Part shown: piece by piece, positions 48,094 through 60,749 of the stretch
Layout of the letters: each line of letters opens with the position of its first letter
Numbering within the stretch: the first letter of the stretch is position 1
Assembly (NCBI RefSeq): GCF_023284045.1
Contig: NZ_JAKIKQ010000014.1
Location: 1-64,000 of the forward strand
Direction: 5' to 3'
Origin: Shewanella kaireitica
GTDB taxonomy: Bacteria > Pseudomonadota > Gammaproteobacteria > Enterobacterales > Shewanellaceae
DNA: 64,000 nucleotides
Notes under the pieces: generated by a model
The model's database searches: none
The model's input: only the letters and a program-made list of their open reading frames with translations
Told to the model about the DNA's origin: nothing
Program-made: the position numbers and the translations under genes

Positions 48094-48630
48094 TTAGCTG
48101 TCTATGCCTTGCATATGCTCCAAGGTACACTCGAGTGACAATTCTTTCGCGAGTTCATGAATACTGACTTCAAGCTTTTCGAGGTCGACTTTTTCAGGGA
48201 CATTTATGGTCAATGAGATGTTTTGAGTCGGTTCGCCAGTGTCGTCTTCTTCTGCGTGGGACTTTACTGCCCCCAAATCTAATGAACGATCGGCAAGAAA
48301 CTGAGTGATTTTCTTCATGGTTCCACGTTGATCAAAACCACTGAAGTTAACTTCTAAGCGAGAAATGTAATTTTTCGGTGTATGTTTAGCTGTCCGTTTC
48401 ATGACTGTCATCAGTTCTAGCTCAACACTTAAACTAGGTAAGGTTGATTCCATCTTGGTGATAGAAGGCCATGAGCCAGATAACATCATAATTAAAGTGA
48501 ATTCATTGCCGAACAACGCCATACGACTGTCGACTATGTCACAGTCGCACTCACTTGCTAGTCGAGCAAATTTACTCACAATACCTGGACGGTCGGCCCC
48601 CATTGCAGTAACGACCAAGTGGTTGGACAT
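48094..48630 (-). CDS. gcvR: Glycine cleavage system repressor GcvR
   Basis: A 178-residue protein with two ACT domains (about 4-75 and 92-170). The first has the typical GADRPGIVSKFARL. In E. coli GcvR binds GcvA and represses gcvTHP in the absence of glycine. It is divergent from dapA; the 238-bp gap holds a short palindrome AAACAGCTGTTT (48664-48676 region). Confidence 0.93.
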   Translation of the reverse strand: MSNHLVVTAMGADRPGIVSKFARLASECDCDIVDSRMALFGNEFTLIMMLSGSWPSITKMESTLPSLSVELELMTVMKRTAKHTPKNYISRLEVNFSGFDQRGTMKKITQFLADRSLDLGAVKSHAEEDDTGEPTQNISLTINVPEKVDLEKLEVSIHELAKELSLECTLEHMQGIDS

Positions 48631-48868
48631 TTAATACCCCATTTTTATATCAATTAGCCCAAAAAAACAGCTGTTTCATGGTGCTTTTTTTACATGGTCA
48701 GCAATGCTACCACATGTTGCTCTATTTGCGATCCTTGTCGTAGTTACAAATTCAGATATTTAATATGTTTCAAGTTGATAATTAATCTGGAATGAGTTGT
48801 GTACTAGTGCTTGTCTTTAGCTGATTCCATCAGTACCATAGCCAGTCCTGAACCCTTGGGGAATACAC

Positions 48869-49750
48869 ATGATAAACGGAAGCATCGTTGCCTTAATCAC
48901 ACCAATGAATAGTGATGGCACAGTAGATAATAAGAGTCTTGAGAACTTAGTTGAGTACCATATCGCCCAAGGTACCGATGGCATCGTTGCAGTTGGCACT
49001 ACTGGTGAGTCAGCAACACTGCCTGCGAAAGAGCATATTCAAGTCGTCCAACAGACAGTAAGTTTCGCCGCTGGCCGCATTCCAATTATTGGTGGTAATG
49101 GCGCAAATGCCACCGCTGAAGCGATAGAATTAACAAAAGGTCTTTCTAGTGTTGGTGTTGAAGCCATGCTTGGCGTCACGCCGTATTACAATAAGCCGTC
49201 TCCAAAAGGCTTGATAGCACATTATAAAGCTGTAGCGCAAAGCACTGATATTCCGCAGATACTGTACAATGTACCAGGGCGCACCTCGGTTGATATGTTA
49301 CCTGAAACGGTAGCAGAGCTAGCAAGCGTTAGTAACATTATTGGCGTAAAAGAAGCCACTGGCGATCTTTCTCGTGTTAACAAGCTCCGAAGTTTGTGCG
49401 GCGACGATTTTATGCTTTACAGTGGCGATGACGCTACAGCGCGCGAATTTTTAACTTTGGGTGGTAATGGTATCATTTCGGTTGCTAACAACATCGTCCC
49501 TAAAGCATTTAAAGCGATGTGTGATGCTGCACTTGCTGGCAATACAGAAGAAGCGATTGCTGTTGAAAAGTCGATGCAAAGTTTATTCAGCGCTTTATTT
49601 TGTGAAGCCAATCCAATCCCTGTAAAATGGGCAGCTCATCAAATGGGACTTATCAGTAAAGGAGAAATTCGTTTGCCTTTAACTGAACTTTCTAGTGAGT
49701 TTCATGGTCTGTTGCTAGAAGCAATGAAAAATGCCCGAATTGAGGTTTAA
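48869..49750 (+). CDS. dapA: 4-hydroxy-tetrahydrodipicolinate synthase DapA
   Basis: A 293-residue enzyme of lysine and diaminopimelate synthesis that condenses pyruvate with aspartate semialdehyde. Schiff-base Lys161 (IGVKEATGD), Tyr133 (ILYNVPGRT) and the TTGES loop match E. coli DapA. It starts a dapA-bamC operon; bamC begins 6 bp after it. Confidence 0.97.
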   Translation: MINGSIVALITPMNSDGTVDNKSLENLVEYHIAQGTDGIVAVGTTGESATLPAKEHIQVVQQTVSFAAGRIPIIGGNGANATAEAIELTKGLSSVGVEAMLGVTPYYNKPSPKGLIAHYKAVAQSTDIPQILYNVPGRTSVDMLPETVAELASVSNIIGVKEATGDLSRVNKLRSLCGDDFMLYSGDDATAREFLTLGGNGIISVANNIVPKAFKAMCDAALAGNTEEAIAVEKSMQSLFSALFCEANPIPVKWAAHQMGLISKGEIRLPLTELSSEFHGLLLEAMKNARIEV

Positions 49751-49756
49751 TAATAA

Positions 49757-50857
49757 ATGCTAAAGCAAGTATCACCATTAATACTGATTGCGGCTGTAAC
49801 AGCGTGCAGTACACCAATTGATAGAAGGCAAGCGAATGACGTTGATCAGCAATATCAAGATCTAGCATCTGCGCCTAAACTGGTTATTCCTGATGGACTT
49901 AACCAACCTACATATAGTAAAGAATATGATATCCCTGAGGTTGGCGCTAAAGTTGATAAGACTCTGGTCGGCAGCAACTTAGATATTCGTCCTCCGCTGC
50001 AAGTATTGCCTATGGCGGCGGGAACGCGTGTCGAAGAGGGTGATGACAATATCAAAATTATGGTTGAGTCGATTGATAATGACTCTGACCTAAAGCAAGA
50101 GATTTTTGATGTTTTAAAAGAGTACTTTGCAAGTGAGTCAGTACAAATACGTGCTGAAGACTATGAAGCTGGTACTTTTGAAACAGATTGGATTGAAAGC
50201 AATGAAGTCGTAGAGTCAAGCCTGTGGGGTAGCGACAAAGTCTATACACTACGTCAGCGTTACAAATACAATATTGATATTCGTCCACATGGTCGTAGCG
50301 GTAGTGTGACAATTGATTTGATTGAGCACGAAGAATCGTACGACGGTGAACAACAAGATATTGTGCTCAGTGGTGAAGATAAGCGTCGTTATACGATTGA
50401 CATCTTGAACGATTCTATTAGTTACATGAGTATCAAACGTGCTCAAGCGATGAAAGCTAAACGTCTTAAGCAAAGTCTTGGTATTGATGTAGACTTGATC
50501 TCTGAGCAAGATGAACAAGCTTATTGGCTTGCCAATGCTAAGTTCAAACGTACGTGGGATCGCTTACGTATCGTTTTACCTGAGATGGGCTTTGAAATTG
50601 TAGATATGGACAGTAACAAAGGTCTGCTTTATATCAACGTGGTTGATGATTCTGGATTTTGGAGCTCTTTATGGGGTGAGAAAAAACTGAGTCTAGATGA
50701 AGGCTCTTACCGTATAGAGCTTAAAGATGATAGCGCTGACGATAAAACGCAGATCCACCTACTTGGTGCTGACAATCAACCATTAGAAAGCGAAGTTGTT
50801 ATCGCTGTCTATGAAGGTTTCTCAGAGCTAATGGAAGAAGATCGTAAAGTTCGTTAG
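49757..50857 (+). CDS. bamC: Outer membrane assembly lipoprotein BamC
   Basis: A 366-residue lipoprotein of the BAM complex. Lipobox AVTAC places the lipidated Cys at residue 17; an unstructured N-terminal segment that binds BamD follows, then two helix-grip domains. It is the same gene order as E. coli dapA-bamC (nlpB). A terminator follows. Confidence 0.94.
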   Translation: MLKQVSPLILIAAVTACSTPIDRRQANDVDQQYQDLASAPKLVIPDGLNQPTYSKEYDIPEVGAKVDKTLVGSNLDIRPPLQVLPMAAGTRVEEGDDNIKIMVESIDNDSDLKQEIFDVLKEYFASESVQIRAEDYEAGTFETDWIESNEVVESSLWGSDKVYTLRQRYKYNIDIRPHGRSGSVTIDLIEHEESYDGEQQDIVLSGEDKRRYTIDILNDSISYMSIKRAQAMKAKRLKQSLGIDVDLISEQDEQAYWLANAKFKRTWDRLRIVLPEMGFEIVDMDSNKGLLYINVVDDSGFWSSLWGEKKLSLDEGSYRIELKDDSADDKTQIHLLGADNQPLESEVVIAVYEGFSELMEEDRKVR

Positions 50858-50875
50858 TCGATAACTGTTGCAACG

Positions 50876-50900
50876 AAAGGAGCCTATACGGCTCCTTTTT
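50876..50900 (+). terminator. Intrinsic terminator after bamC
   Basis: AAAGGAGCC and GGCTCCTTT form a 9-bp stem with a five-base loop, followed by a T run. Confidence 0.9.
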
Positions 50901-51200
50901 TATTGCCTTTTTGATACCACTAGCTTGATAGCTATTTTTTCACAGTATATTGCTTGAATGCCTCTTATCTAGATGTTCAAAACGTTTATGCTTGTTTGTT
51001 TTGAAATGTAAACAGCTAAAACTGTTATATAGGTAGGTTGATGTGTTATTGACTTGAATAGCCGATAAAACGCTATTATCTGCTGCGTGTAAGTGTGTGA
51101 ATGAAATGTGTTAATTGTAAGAAAAGGTAAAACGTATTGATGCTTGGTTTTAGCTAGGTAAACTACCCCCAATTGAATAACGCAGTTTGTTAGGGAAACC
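50901..51200 (+). promoter_or_regulatory. Control region of the RND efflux genes
   Basis: A 300-bp stretch without a gene. It contains a dyad AACAG-N5-CTGTT near 51011 and a possible sigma-70 promoter, TTGACT at 51049-51054 and TATTAT at 51074-51079 (spacing 19, slightly long). The ribosome site before the pump gene is weak (AGGGAAACC). Confidence 0.4.
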
Positions 51201-52286
51201 ATGAAAAAAATAACAATAATTATACTAATTGCATTAGCTGCCGCCTTTGGTTACCAATATCTTAAAGCTGATAATGTAACCAAAGCCAAAAAGTCCAGGC
51301 CTACGCCCAATGTTGTCGTAGCAAAAGCCGCTATTCAACCTATACGCGATGAAGTTGAGGCGTTAGGAACCAGTAAAGCCAACGAATCGATTACCGTTAC
51401 CCCAAAAGTTTCTGAAGTGGTTACCAAGGTTAATTTTGACGATGGTGACTTAGTTGAGAAGGGGCGCTTGCTGGTACAATTACAAGATAGTGAGCAAAGA
51501 GCACGAGTCACGGTTGCCAAAGTCAAAGTCAAAGATCACCAGCGAGAGTTAGATAGAATACGGACTCTCGTCACTAGTCAAACGATAGCAGAGCTTGAAA
51601 GAGATAGATTGCAAACTCTTATCGATACCGCTAAAGCTGAATTAGTACAATCTCAATCTGCGCTTAGTGATAGACGTATTAGTGCACCCTTTTCAGGGGC
51701 GTTAGGTTTACGTCAAGTGAGTGTCGGGGCGTTAGTCACACCCGGCAAAGCAATTACAACACTCGATGATATCTCTGTCATCAAACTTGATTTCTCAGTG
51801 CCTGAGCGTTTCTTGCAATCATTAGAGATTGGAAAGACAGTAGAAGCAACTGCTGTAGCCTTCGACGGTGAAATGTTCATTGGCAAGGTGACATCTATAG
51901 ATAGCCGCATTAATCCACAAACCCGCGCCGTAATTGTTCGAGCAGAGATCCCAAATCCGAAACATCGTTTACTACCTGGTATGTTGATGAAGGTAAAACT
52001 TATCAAACAAAGCCGAGAAGCGCTTATTCTGCCTGAATCGGCCATTATACCTGTACAGGATAGGCACTATGTTTATCTGGTTAATGACGAAGGTGTGGTG
52101 GAGCAAAAACAGGTGACGCTTGGTTTACGTAAACGTGGCTGGGTTGAGATTCTAGACGGCATTGAACTTGATGAACAAGTGGTGATCCGCGGGATCCTAA
52201 AAGTTAGACCCGGTGATTCAGTTAAGGTGACTTTTAGCGAAAGGTTTAGTTTTCTTAAACAAGCCAATGTGGGGCCAGTAGTATGA
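51201..52286 (+). CDS. RND efflux periplasmic adaptor (membrane fusion protein)
   Basis: A 361-residue membrane fusion protein with an N-terminal anchor (about 1-20), barrel-sandwich and lipoyl halves around a coiled-coil hairpin (about 90-150), and beta-barrel segments (KLDFSVPERFL, then RAVIVRAEIPNP). It joins the inner-membrane RND pump to an outer-membrane channel. Its stop overlaps the pump gene's start by 4 bp (ATGA). Confidence 0.93.
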   Translation: MKKITIIILIALAAAFGYQYLKADNVTKAKKSRPTPNVVVAKAAIQPIRDEVEALGTSKANESITVTPKVSEVVTKVNFDDGDLVEKGRLLVQLQDSEQRARVTVAKVKVKDHQRELDRIRTLVTSQTIAELERDRLQTLIDTAKAELVQSQSALSDRRISAPFSGALGLRQVSVGALVTPGKAITTLDDISVIKLDFSVPERFLQSLEIGKTVEATAVAFDGEMFIGKVTSIDSRINPQTRAVIVRAEIPNPKHRLLPGMLMKVKLIKQSREALILPESAIIPVQDRHYVYLVNDEGVVEQKQVTLGLRKRGWVEILDGIELDEQVVIRGILKVRPGDSVKVTFSERFSFLKQANVGPVV

Positions 52287-55200
52287 TCTTAACTGATATA
52301 TCGGTTAAGCGGCCGGTTTTCGCTTCGGTTATCAGTATTCTGTTAATCGTCTTTGGTCTTGTAGCATTTGAAAAGTTACCGCTGCGAGAATATCCAAATA
52401 TTGATCCTCCAGTGGTTTCAATTCAAACCAACTATCGAGGTGCTAGTGCAGCTGTCGTAGAAAGCCGTATTACTCAACTGGTTGAGGATCGCATTAGTGG
52501 TGTAGAGGGCATTAAACATATTAGTTCCTCAAGCAGTGATGGTCGCTCACGCGTTACCCTAGAGTTTGATGTTGGTCGAGATATTGAGGCTGCGGCAAAC
52601 GATGTACGCGATAGAGTTTCTGGTTTATTGAATAATTTACCGGAAGAAGCTGAACCACCAGAGGTGCAAAAAGCCAACGGTGGTGATGAAGTGATTATGT
52701 GGCTAAACCTAGTCTCTGATCAGATGAACACGTTGCAGTTAACGGATTATGCAAGGCGCTACTTGGTTGATCGCTTTTCAGTCATTGATGGTGTGGCGAA
52801 TATGCGACTCGGTGGCGGTAAAGTTTATGCCATGCGAGTGTGGATCGATAGACAAGCACTCGCTGCACGTAATCTCACCGTGGCTGATATTGAAAAAGCA
52901 CTGCGCTCTGAAAACGTTGAACTACCTGCCGGTAGCGTTGAATCAAAGGAGCGTCATTTTACTGTTAGACTTGAAAGAAGCTTTAGAACTTCGGACGATT
53001 TTGCCAATTTGGTGCTGGCTGAAGGAGATGATGGTTACCTTATTAAACTAGGCGATGTTGCTAAAGTTGAGATTGGTTCTGAAGAGGAACGTATTACCTT
53101 TAGAGGTAACCGTGAGGCGATGATTGGACTCGGTGTTTCTAAGCAATCAACAGCCAATACTCTCGATGTTGCCAGAGCTGCTAATGAATTGGTTGATAAA
53201 ATCAATCCAACCTTGCCTGCTGGCATGGAGATTAAGCGCTCATACGATAGCTCTGTATTTATTGAAGCATCCGTCAAAGAAGTATACCAAACTCTGTTTA
53301 TTGCGATGTTTTTGGTTATCGTGGTGATCTATCTGTTTTTGGGAAGCGTTCGGGCGATGTTGATCCCTGCGTTAACGGTTCCCGTGTCGTTAATGGCGAC
53401 ATTTATCGTACTTTATGCATTGGGTTATACCATTAATTTGCTAACACTTCTGGCAATGATTTTAGCCATCGGTATGGTGGTTGATGACGCTATTGTAGTT
53501 TTAGAAAATATTCACCGCCGCATCGAGGAGGGGGATTCCCCTCTTAAAGCAGCATTTTTAGGCGCAAGAGAAGTTGCTTTTGCGGTTGTCGCTACAACCT
53601 TAGTGCTGGTAGCGGTATTTATGCCGATCACTTTCCTAGAAGGCGATTTGGGTAAACTGTTCAAAGAGTTTGCGGTTGCCATGAGCGCGGCGGTTATCTT
53701 TTCTAGTATCGTTGCATTAACCCTAAGTCCGATGATGTGCTCTAAAGTGTTAAAACCTGCTGGGCAGTCATCTTGGTTAGTTAGACAGATAGACAGCGGT
53801 ATGGATAAACTGTCTGCGGGTTACCGAGCATGGCTTCGAAAAGCAATGTCACACCCATTCTTGGTTTCATCGCTGATTCTTATCGCTTTGGTGAGTAGTG
53901 CATACCTTGCTAAAGAAGTGCCGCAAGAGTTTGCGCCAAGAGAGGACAGGGGATCGATGTTCCTTATCGTCAATGGCCCTCAAGGAGCGAGTTTCGAATA
54001 CATCGAATCTTACATGGACGAGATTGAAAACAGATTGATGCCGTTAGTTGAAGCCGGTGAGATTAAGCGATTACTTATCCGAGCGCCACGTGGATTTGGT
54101 CGTAGCGCAAACTTTTCTAATGGTATGGCGATTATTGTATTGGAAGATTGGGCGGTTAGACGCAGTGCATTTGAGATCATCGGCGATATTCGTGGTCGGT
54201 TGTCAGATCTCGCTGGAGTGCGAGCGTTCCCGGTGATGCGGCAAGCATTTGGTCGTGGAGTAGGTAAACCAGTACAGTTTGTATTAGGTGGCCCAAGTTA
54301 TGATGAACTAGCTCGCTGGCGCGATACTATTCTAGAAAAGGCTAAAGAGAATCCAAATCTCGTTGGATTAGATCATGACTACAAAGAGACTAAGCCACAA
54401 TTAAGAGTAGTGATAGATAAAGACAGGGCATCGGATCTTGGCGTATCTATCTCTCATATTGGCCGCACCTTGGAGTCGATGCTTGGTTCTCGATTAGTCA
54501 CTACCTTTATGCGTGACGGTGAGGAGTACGACGTCATCATTGAAGGTAACCGAGAAAACCAAAATACTGCAACCGATCTAGAAAATATCTATGTGCGCTC
54601 AGATCGTTCTCAGGAGCTTATTCCATTATCAAACCTTGTTAGTGTGGAAGAGTTTGCCGATGCGAGTCAGTTAAACCGTTATAACCGCATGCGAGCGATT
54701 ACCATTGAGGCGAACCTTGCTGATGGCTATAGCTTAGGTGAGGCGCTTGATTACCTCAATGATTTAACTCATGAGTATCTGCCTGCTGAGGCGATAGTGA
54801 GCTATAAAGGCCAATCATTAGATTATCAAGACTCAGGCAATTCGATGTACTTTGTGTTTATCTTAGCGCTAGGTATCGTGTTCTTGGTATTGGCAGCCCA
54901 GTTTGAAAGCTATGTGCATCCGGTAGTGATAATGCTTACGGTGCCACTAGCTACTTTAGGTGCCTTAATCGGACTATGGGTAACAGGTCAAAGCCTCAAC
55001 ATTTACAGCCAAATTGGGATCATTATGCTAGTTGGTCTTGCAGCCAAAAATGGTATTTTAATTGTTGAATTTGCTAACCAGTTACGTGATAAAGGCGTAG
55101 AGTTTAAAGATGCAATTATCCAAGCTTCAAGTCAGCGACTACGCCCTATTTTAATGACAGGCATTACAACCGCAGCAGGCGCTATTCCTTTAGTGATGGC

Positions 55201-55375
55201 ACAAGGAGCTGGCGCGGAAACCCGCTTTGTTATTGGTGTTGTGGTGTTGTCAGGCATTAGCTTAGCGACATTTTTTACCTTGTTTGTTATTCCAGTGGCT
55301 TACTCATTGCTGGCTAAGAACTCTGGTTCACCTGAACTGGTTGCCCAGCAGCTTGAAAAAGAGTTAGCGGAATGA
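52283..55375 (+). CDS. RND efflux pump inner-membrane transporter (HAE-1 type)
   Basis: A 1030-residue transporter of the hydrophobe/amphiphile efflux family: 12 helices and two large periplasmic loops. The proton-relay Asp pair is in GMVVDDAIVVLENIHRR. No outer-membrane factor is encoded beside it, so a shared TolC must be used. Substrates cannot be read from the sequence. A terminator follows. Confidence 0.95.
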   Translation: MILTDISVKRPVFASVISILLIVFGLVAFEKLPLREYPNIDPPVVSIQTNYRGASAAVVESRITQLVEDRISGVEGIKHISSSSSDGRSRVTLEFDVGRDIEAAANDVRDRVSGLLNNLPEEAEPPEVQKANGGDEVIMWLNLVSDQMNTLQLTDYARRYLVDRFSVIDGVANMRLGGGKVYAMRVWIDRQALAARNLTVADIEKALRSENVELPAGSVESKERHFTVRLERSFRTSDDFANLVLAEGDDGYLIKLGDVAKVEIGSEEERITFRGNREAMIGLGVSKQSTANTLDVARAANELVDKINPTLPAGMEIKRSYDSSVFIEASVKEVYQTLFIAMFLVIVVIYLFLGSVRAMLIPALTVPVSLMATFIVLYALGYTINLLTLLAMILAIGMVVDDAIVVLENIHRRIEEGDSPLKAAFLGAREVAFAVVATTLVLVAVFMPITFLEGDLGKLFKEFAVAMSAAVIFSSIVALTLSPMMCSKVLKPAGQSSWLVRQIDSGMDKLSAGYRAWLRKAMSHPFLVSSLILIALVSSAYLAKEVPQEFAPREDRGSMFLIVNGPQGASFEYIESYMDEIENRLMPLVEAGEIKRLLIRAPRGFGRSANFSNGMAIIVLEDWAVRRSAFEIIGDIRGRLSDLAGVRAFPVMRQAFGRGVGKPVQFVLGGPSYDELARWRDTILEKAKENPNLVGLDHDYKETKPQLRVVIDKDRASDLGVSISHIGRTLESMLGSRLVTTFMRDGEEYDVIIEGNRENQNTATDLENIYVRSDRSQELIPLSNLVSVEEFADASQLNRYNRMRAITIEANLADGYSLGEALDYLNDLTHEYLPAEAIVSYKGQSLDYQDSGNSMYFVFILALGIVFLVLAAQFESYVHPVVIMLTVPLATLGALIGLWVTGQSLNIYSQIGIIMLVGLAAKNGILIVEFANQLRDKGVEFKDAIIQASSQRLRPILMTGITTAAGAIPLVMAQGAGAETRFVIGVVVLSGISLATFFTLFVIPVAYSLLAKNSGSPELVAQQLEKELAE

Positions 55376-55403
55376 TTTTGTTTATAGGACATGGTTAATT
55401 AAA

Positions 55404-55438
55404 CAATAAAAAAGGCGCTAAATGCGCCTTTTTTATTG
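55404..55438. terminator. Bidirectional terminator after the RND operon
   Basis: CAATAAAAAAGGCGC and GCGCCTTTTTTATTG form a perfect 15-bp stem around five bases, with T runs on both strands. It also serves the kdn operon's last gene. Confidence 0.93.
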
Positions 55439-55482
55439 GATGACAATTACGAGATGATCTAGATAAAAGTTTATGTGAGATG

Positions 55483-55692
55483 TTACTGCTCTTTGTTACT
55501 TTCATCATGCTTATCTGAACCATCTTCCTTACCTTTATCTGTAGACTCAGGAGCTTTTGAACTGCTAGTTTTTTTCTGATCTTTACCAAATTGTGGCATT
55601 TTAAACTTTGCACTGTATTTCAGTACGGCCAGGTTGCTGGCAATAACACCAATAACTAATAAAATAATGAGGCCAACTTCAAGATCAGACAT
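55483..55692 (-). CDS. DUF2897 small membrane protein
   Basis: A 69-residue protein: one N-terminal helix (about 5-25) and a charged Lys/Ser/Glu/Asp-rich tail. It resembles DUF2897, a family of unknown function common in Shewanella and Vibrio. It begins 14 bp after kdsB, so it is probably cotranscribed with it. Confidence 0.75.
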   Translation of the reverse strand: MSDLEVGLIILLVIGVIASNLAVLKYSAKFKMPQFGKDQKKTSSSKAPESTDKGKEDGSDKHDESNKEQ

Positions 55693-55706
55693 AAACTTCC
55701 CCTTAA

Positions 55707-56444
55707 TTAATCAACCGCTAAGCGAGATTCACAGATGCGAATATCTTCTGGTGTATCAACTTCTGGGGAATCAAATGCGCTGATGGCAACTTTGATTTTA
55801 TGACCGTGCTCTAATGCTCGTAGTTGTTCAAGTTTTTCTAGGTCTTCTAGGCGACCGAGTGGTAGCTTGGCAAACGTGTGTACAAATTTTCGTGTATAAG
55901 CGTAAACACCTAAGTGCTTGTACACTGGGTAGTCATCTGTATCTCGGCCAAAAGGGATGCGTGCACGTGAGAAATATAACGCATTGAACTCATTATCAAA
56001 CACGAGTTTTACGTGCTTAGGATCGTTAAGTTCTTCCTCTTCGGTAATTTGAAAACCGAGTGTTGCCATTCCGAACTCACCTGGATGACGTTCGAAAAGA
56101 CTAATAATTTGTTCTATCGAAATAGGGTCGATAAGCGGCTGATCGCCCTGCAGATTCACGACTAAGTCATCTTCCGCTAACCCTAGCTGGGTAATCGCAT
56201 CTTCAATGCGGTCGGTACCTGATGCAGCTTCTGCACTTGTCATGACAACTTTTCCGCCAAACCCTTCAACGGCATCTTTGATGCGATCGTCATCGGTCGC
56301 GACGTAGATATCAGTCAACCCTTTTGCAAGCGATGCACGCTCGTAAACATGCTGGATCATTGGTTTGCCGTTGATTGGAGCCAGTGGCTTACCAGGAAAA
56401 CGGCTTGAGCCGTATCGAGCAGGGATTAACAAGGTTACATTCAT
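55707..56444 (-). CDS. kdsB: KdsB, CMP-Kdo/Kdo8N synthetase
   Basis: A 245-residue cytidylyltransferase that activates the LPS inner-core sugar. [16 protein letters not shown] at the start, the [10 protein letters not shown] metal and CTP segment and the late DTPEDIR match KdsB. Placed after kdnA and kdnB, it is likely to prefer Kdo8N, as reported for S. oneidensis KdsB. A weak hairpin lies upstream between it and kdnB. Confidence 0.95.
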   Translation of the reverse strand: MNVTLLIPARYGSSRFPGKPLAPINGKPMIQHVYERASLAKGLTDIYVATDDDRIKDAVEGFGGKVVMTSAEAASGTDRIEDAITQLGLAEDDLVVNLQGDQPLIDPISIEQIISLFERHPGEFGMATLGFQITEEEELNDPKHVKLVFDNEFNALYFSRARIPFGRDTDDYPVYKHLGVYAYTRKFVHTFAKLPLGRLEDLEKLEQLRALEHGHKIKVAISAFDSPEVDTPEDIRICESRLAVD

Positions 56445-56467
56445 TCAATTTACCTAATAATAAAATT

Positions 56468-56493
56468 AATGGGCTCCTTTATAGAAGCCCATT
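56468..56493 (-). terminator. Hairpin between kdnB and kdsB
   Basis: AATGGGCT and AGCCCATT form an 8-bp stem, followed on the minus strand by AATTTTATTATT. It may be a weak or leaky terminator reducing kdsB expression. Confidence 0.45.
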
Positions 56494-56511
56494 TAGCATC
56501 TAAAAGCGAGT

Positions 56512-57650
<1,139 letters not shown>

Positions 57651-57662
57651 TATAAAATGCGA

Positions 57663-58892
<1,230 letters not shown>

Positions 58893-59036
58893 CTAATGGA
58901 TTATAACTGCGATATGGGGGTAACTGCGAGATTTCTTGATGATTTTCTTCGGATATATATCAAATATCCCTTAATCAAGCGGATTTAGCATGATTGATTT
59001 GCTACAAAGAGGTTAATTGGTACTAAATAGTAAAAT

Positions 59037-59075
59037 AAAAGGCTACCAGTCAGGGAAGAGTGGTAGCCTATTTTA
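59037..59075 (-). terminator. Intrinsic terminator after carbonic anhydrase gene
   Basis: GGCTACCA and TGGTAGCC form an 8-bp stem with a 12-base loop, and the minus strand continues TTTTATTTTAC. It lies about 15 bp past the stop of the carbonic anhydrase gene. Confidence 0.8.
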
Positions 59076-59089
59076 ACTGTCACTAATGC

Positions 59090-59701
59090 TTACTTCCCAA
59101 GCTCACTTTCTTTATTTACAGTGACATCTAAGTCCGAAAGAAGCCCGTTCTCAACGCTATAGATCCAGCCGTGAATAGCGACATCTTGGCCGTTGTGCCA
59201 AGCCTCTTGCACTATAGTCGTACTACTAACATTAGCCACTTGCTCCATTACATTGAGCTCACACAGTCGGTCAAAGCGGGCATCTTCGTCTAACTGATCT
59301 AAATCTTGTTTGTGTAGACGATGTATATCACGTAAATGCCCAAGCCAGTTGTCGATAAGGCCTAAGCGCTCAGTTCCCATAGAGGCTTTTACGCCACCGC
59401 AACCATAATGCCCAACCACCATAATATGCTTTACTTTAAGAACTTCGACTGCGTACTGCAGTACCGATAGGCAGTTTAGATCAGTATGAATGACCATGTT
59501 AGCGATATTGCGATGGACGAAGACTTCGCCAGGCATAAGATCGATGATTTGGTTAGATGGTACTCTACTGTCGGAGCAACCAATCCACAAATATTCAGGG
59601 TTTTGCTGTTTAGCTAACTGTTCAAAGAATTTTGGGTCTTCTTCAAGAATACGGCCAGCCCAGCGTTTGTTGTTATCAAAAAGCGGTTTAAGTAATTTCA
59701 T
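59090..59701 (-). CDS. can: Beta-class carbonic anhydrase
   Basis: A 203-residue cytoplasmic zinc enzyme interconverting CO2 and bicarbonate. Zinc ligands C42, H98 and C101 and the Asp44/Arg46 dyad (CSDSRVP) are all present, as is GHYGCGGV. It is a single gene with a terminator at its end. Confidence 0.96.
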   Translation of the reverse strand: MKLLKPLFDNNKRWAGRILEEDPKFFEQLAKQQNPEYLWIGCSDSRVPSNQIIDLMPGEVFVHRNIANMVIHTDLNCLSVLQYAVEVLKVKHIMVVGHYGCGGVKASMGTERLGLIDNWLGHLRDIHRLHKQDLDQLDEDARFDRLCELNVMEQVANVSSTTIVQEAWHNGQDVAIHGWIYSVENGLLSDLDVTVNKESELGK

Positions 59702-59868
59702 TCTGGTCTTATTTTCAGTCTGTTAACGAGAATATTGATGCGTTGCCAGCATAGCACTAATGATTTGCCTTGCTGGTCTATTCAGTCGTGCTTTAATGCT
59801 AGGTAACAGCATAGAACATAAACCTTAACCAATTGTTAAAGTTCAGCGTCATTCGGTAACAAATAAAC

Positions 59869-60699
59869 TTAGTCTGTGGCTTTTAAAAACTGACTAAGCT
59901 GTTCGTTAACAAATTCAGGCTGTTCAAGTGTTGATATATGCCCGGCATCTGGGATATGAACAAACTTACTGCCGTCAATGATATCGTGCATTAAATAACT
60001 TTCTAATACTGAGCGAGCCTTATCTTGCAAGCCCGCCATGATTAAACAGGGAAGGGTTAGCTTATCGGCTTCTTCGGTTGTATCTCGTCTACCGAAAACC
60101 ATTTTACCTAACCGATAAATAGTGTCTATCTGCTCATTATCAAGATTTGCTAAGCGAGCGTTAAATGTCTCTACTAGCTCTATCTTTGGCTGGTCAGCAA
60201 AGAATAACGGCGTTATTGCTGAGCGTAGTGAAGCTGAGACGGATTGCTCTTGCTTTATCACATCAAGCATGGCGTAGTATTTATCGCGAGTGATCTCCGG
60301 TTCATAACCGATAAAGCTGTTTAGCATGACTAAACGTTTAACTCGCGTCGGTGCTGAAAGGGCGAGTTCTGCGCCCCACATTGCACCTACAGATAGGCCG
60401 ATAATAGAAAACTCTTCTATTTCTAAACTATCCATCAACGCCAACATTTGAGTCGATATATCGAGAAGATTACGGTTTTTGGTTGGCATTGGATCTGACA
60501 AACCATGACCCCATAGATCTGGCACAATACAGCGATAGTGTTGACTCAATAATTCAATCTGCGGCGCCCACATTAGTGCGTCCCACAAGTAACTATGACC
60601 AAACAAAAGGGTTGGTCCTTGACCAATATCAATAAAGCTTAACGTTTGATTATCGATTGTATATTGCTGTCTATGATCGGCGAAATCTTGATTTTTCAC
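59869..60699 (-). CDS. Alpha/beta hydrolase
   Basis: A 276-residue alpha/beta-hydrolase fold protein. The nucleophile Ser is in GLSVGAMWG, the HG-type oxyanion region is FGHSYLWDALMW, and the late Asp and His are in LQDKARSVL and PDAGHISTLEQP. No signal peptide is seen. The substrate cannot be told from sequence. Confidence 0.88.
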   Translation of the reverse strand: MKNQDFADHRQQYTIDNQTLSFIDIGQGPTLLFGHSYLWDALMWAPQIELLSQHYRCIVPDLWGHGLSDPMPTKNRNLLDISTQMLALMDSLEIEEFSIIGLSVGAMWGAELALSAPTRVKRLVMLNSFIGYEPEITRDKYYAMLDVIKQEQSVSASLRSAITPLFFADQPKIELVETFNARLANLDNEQIDTIYRLGKMVFGRRDTTEEADKLTLPCLIMAGLQDKARSVLESYLMHDIIDGSKFVHIPDAGHISTLEQPEFVNEQLSQFLKATD

Positions 60700-60749
60700 G
60701 AGGTGTTCTCTGTCAAATATGAATTTATTAGATATTAATTAATACTGTA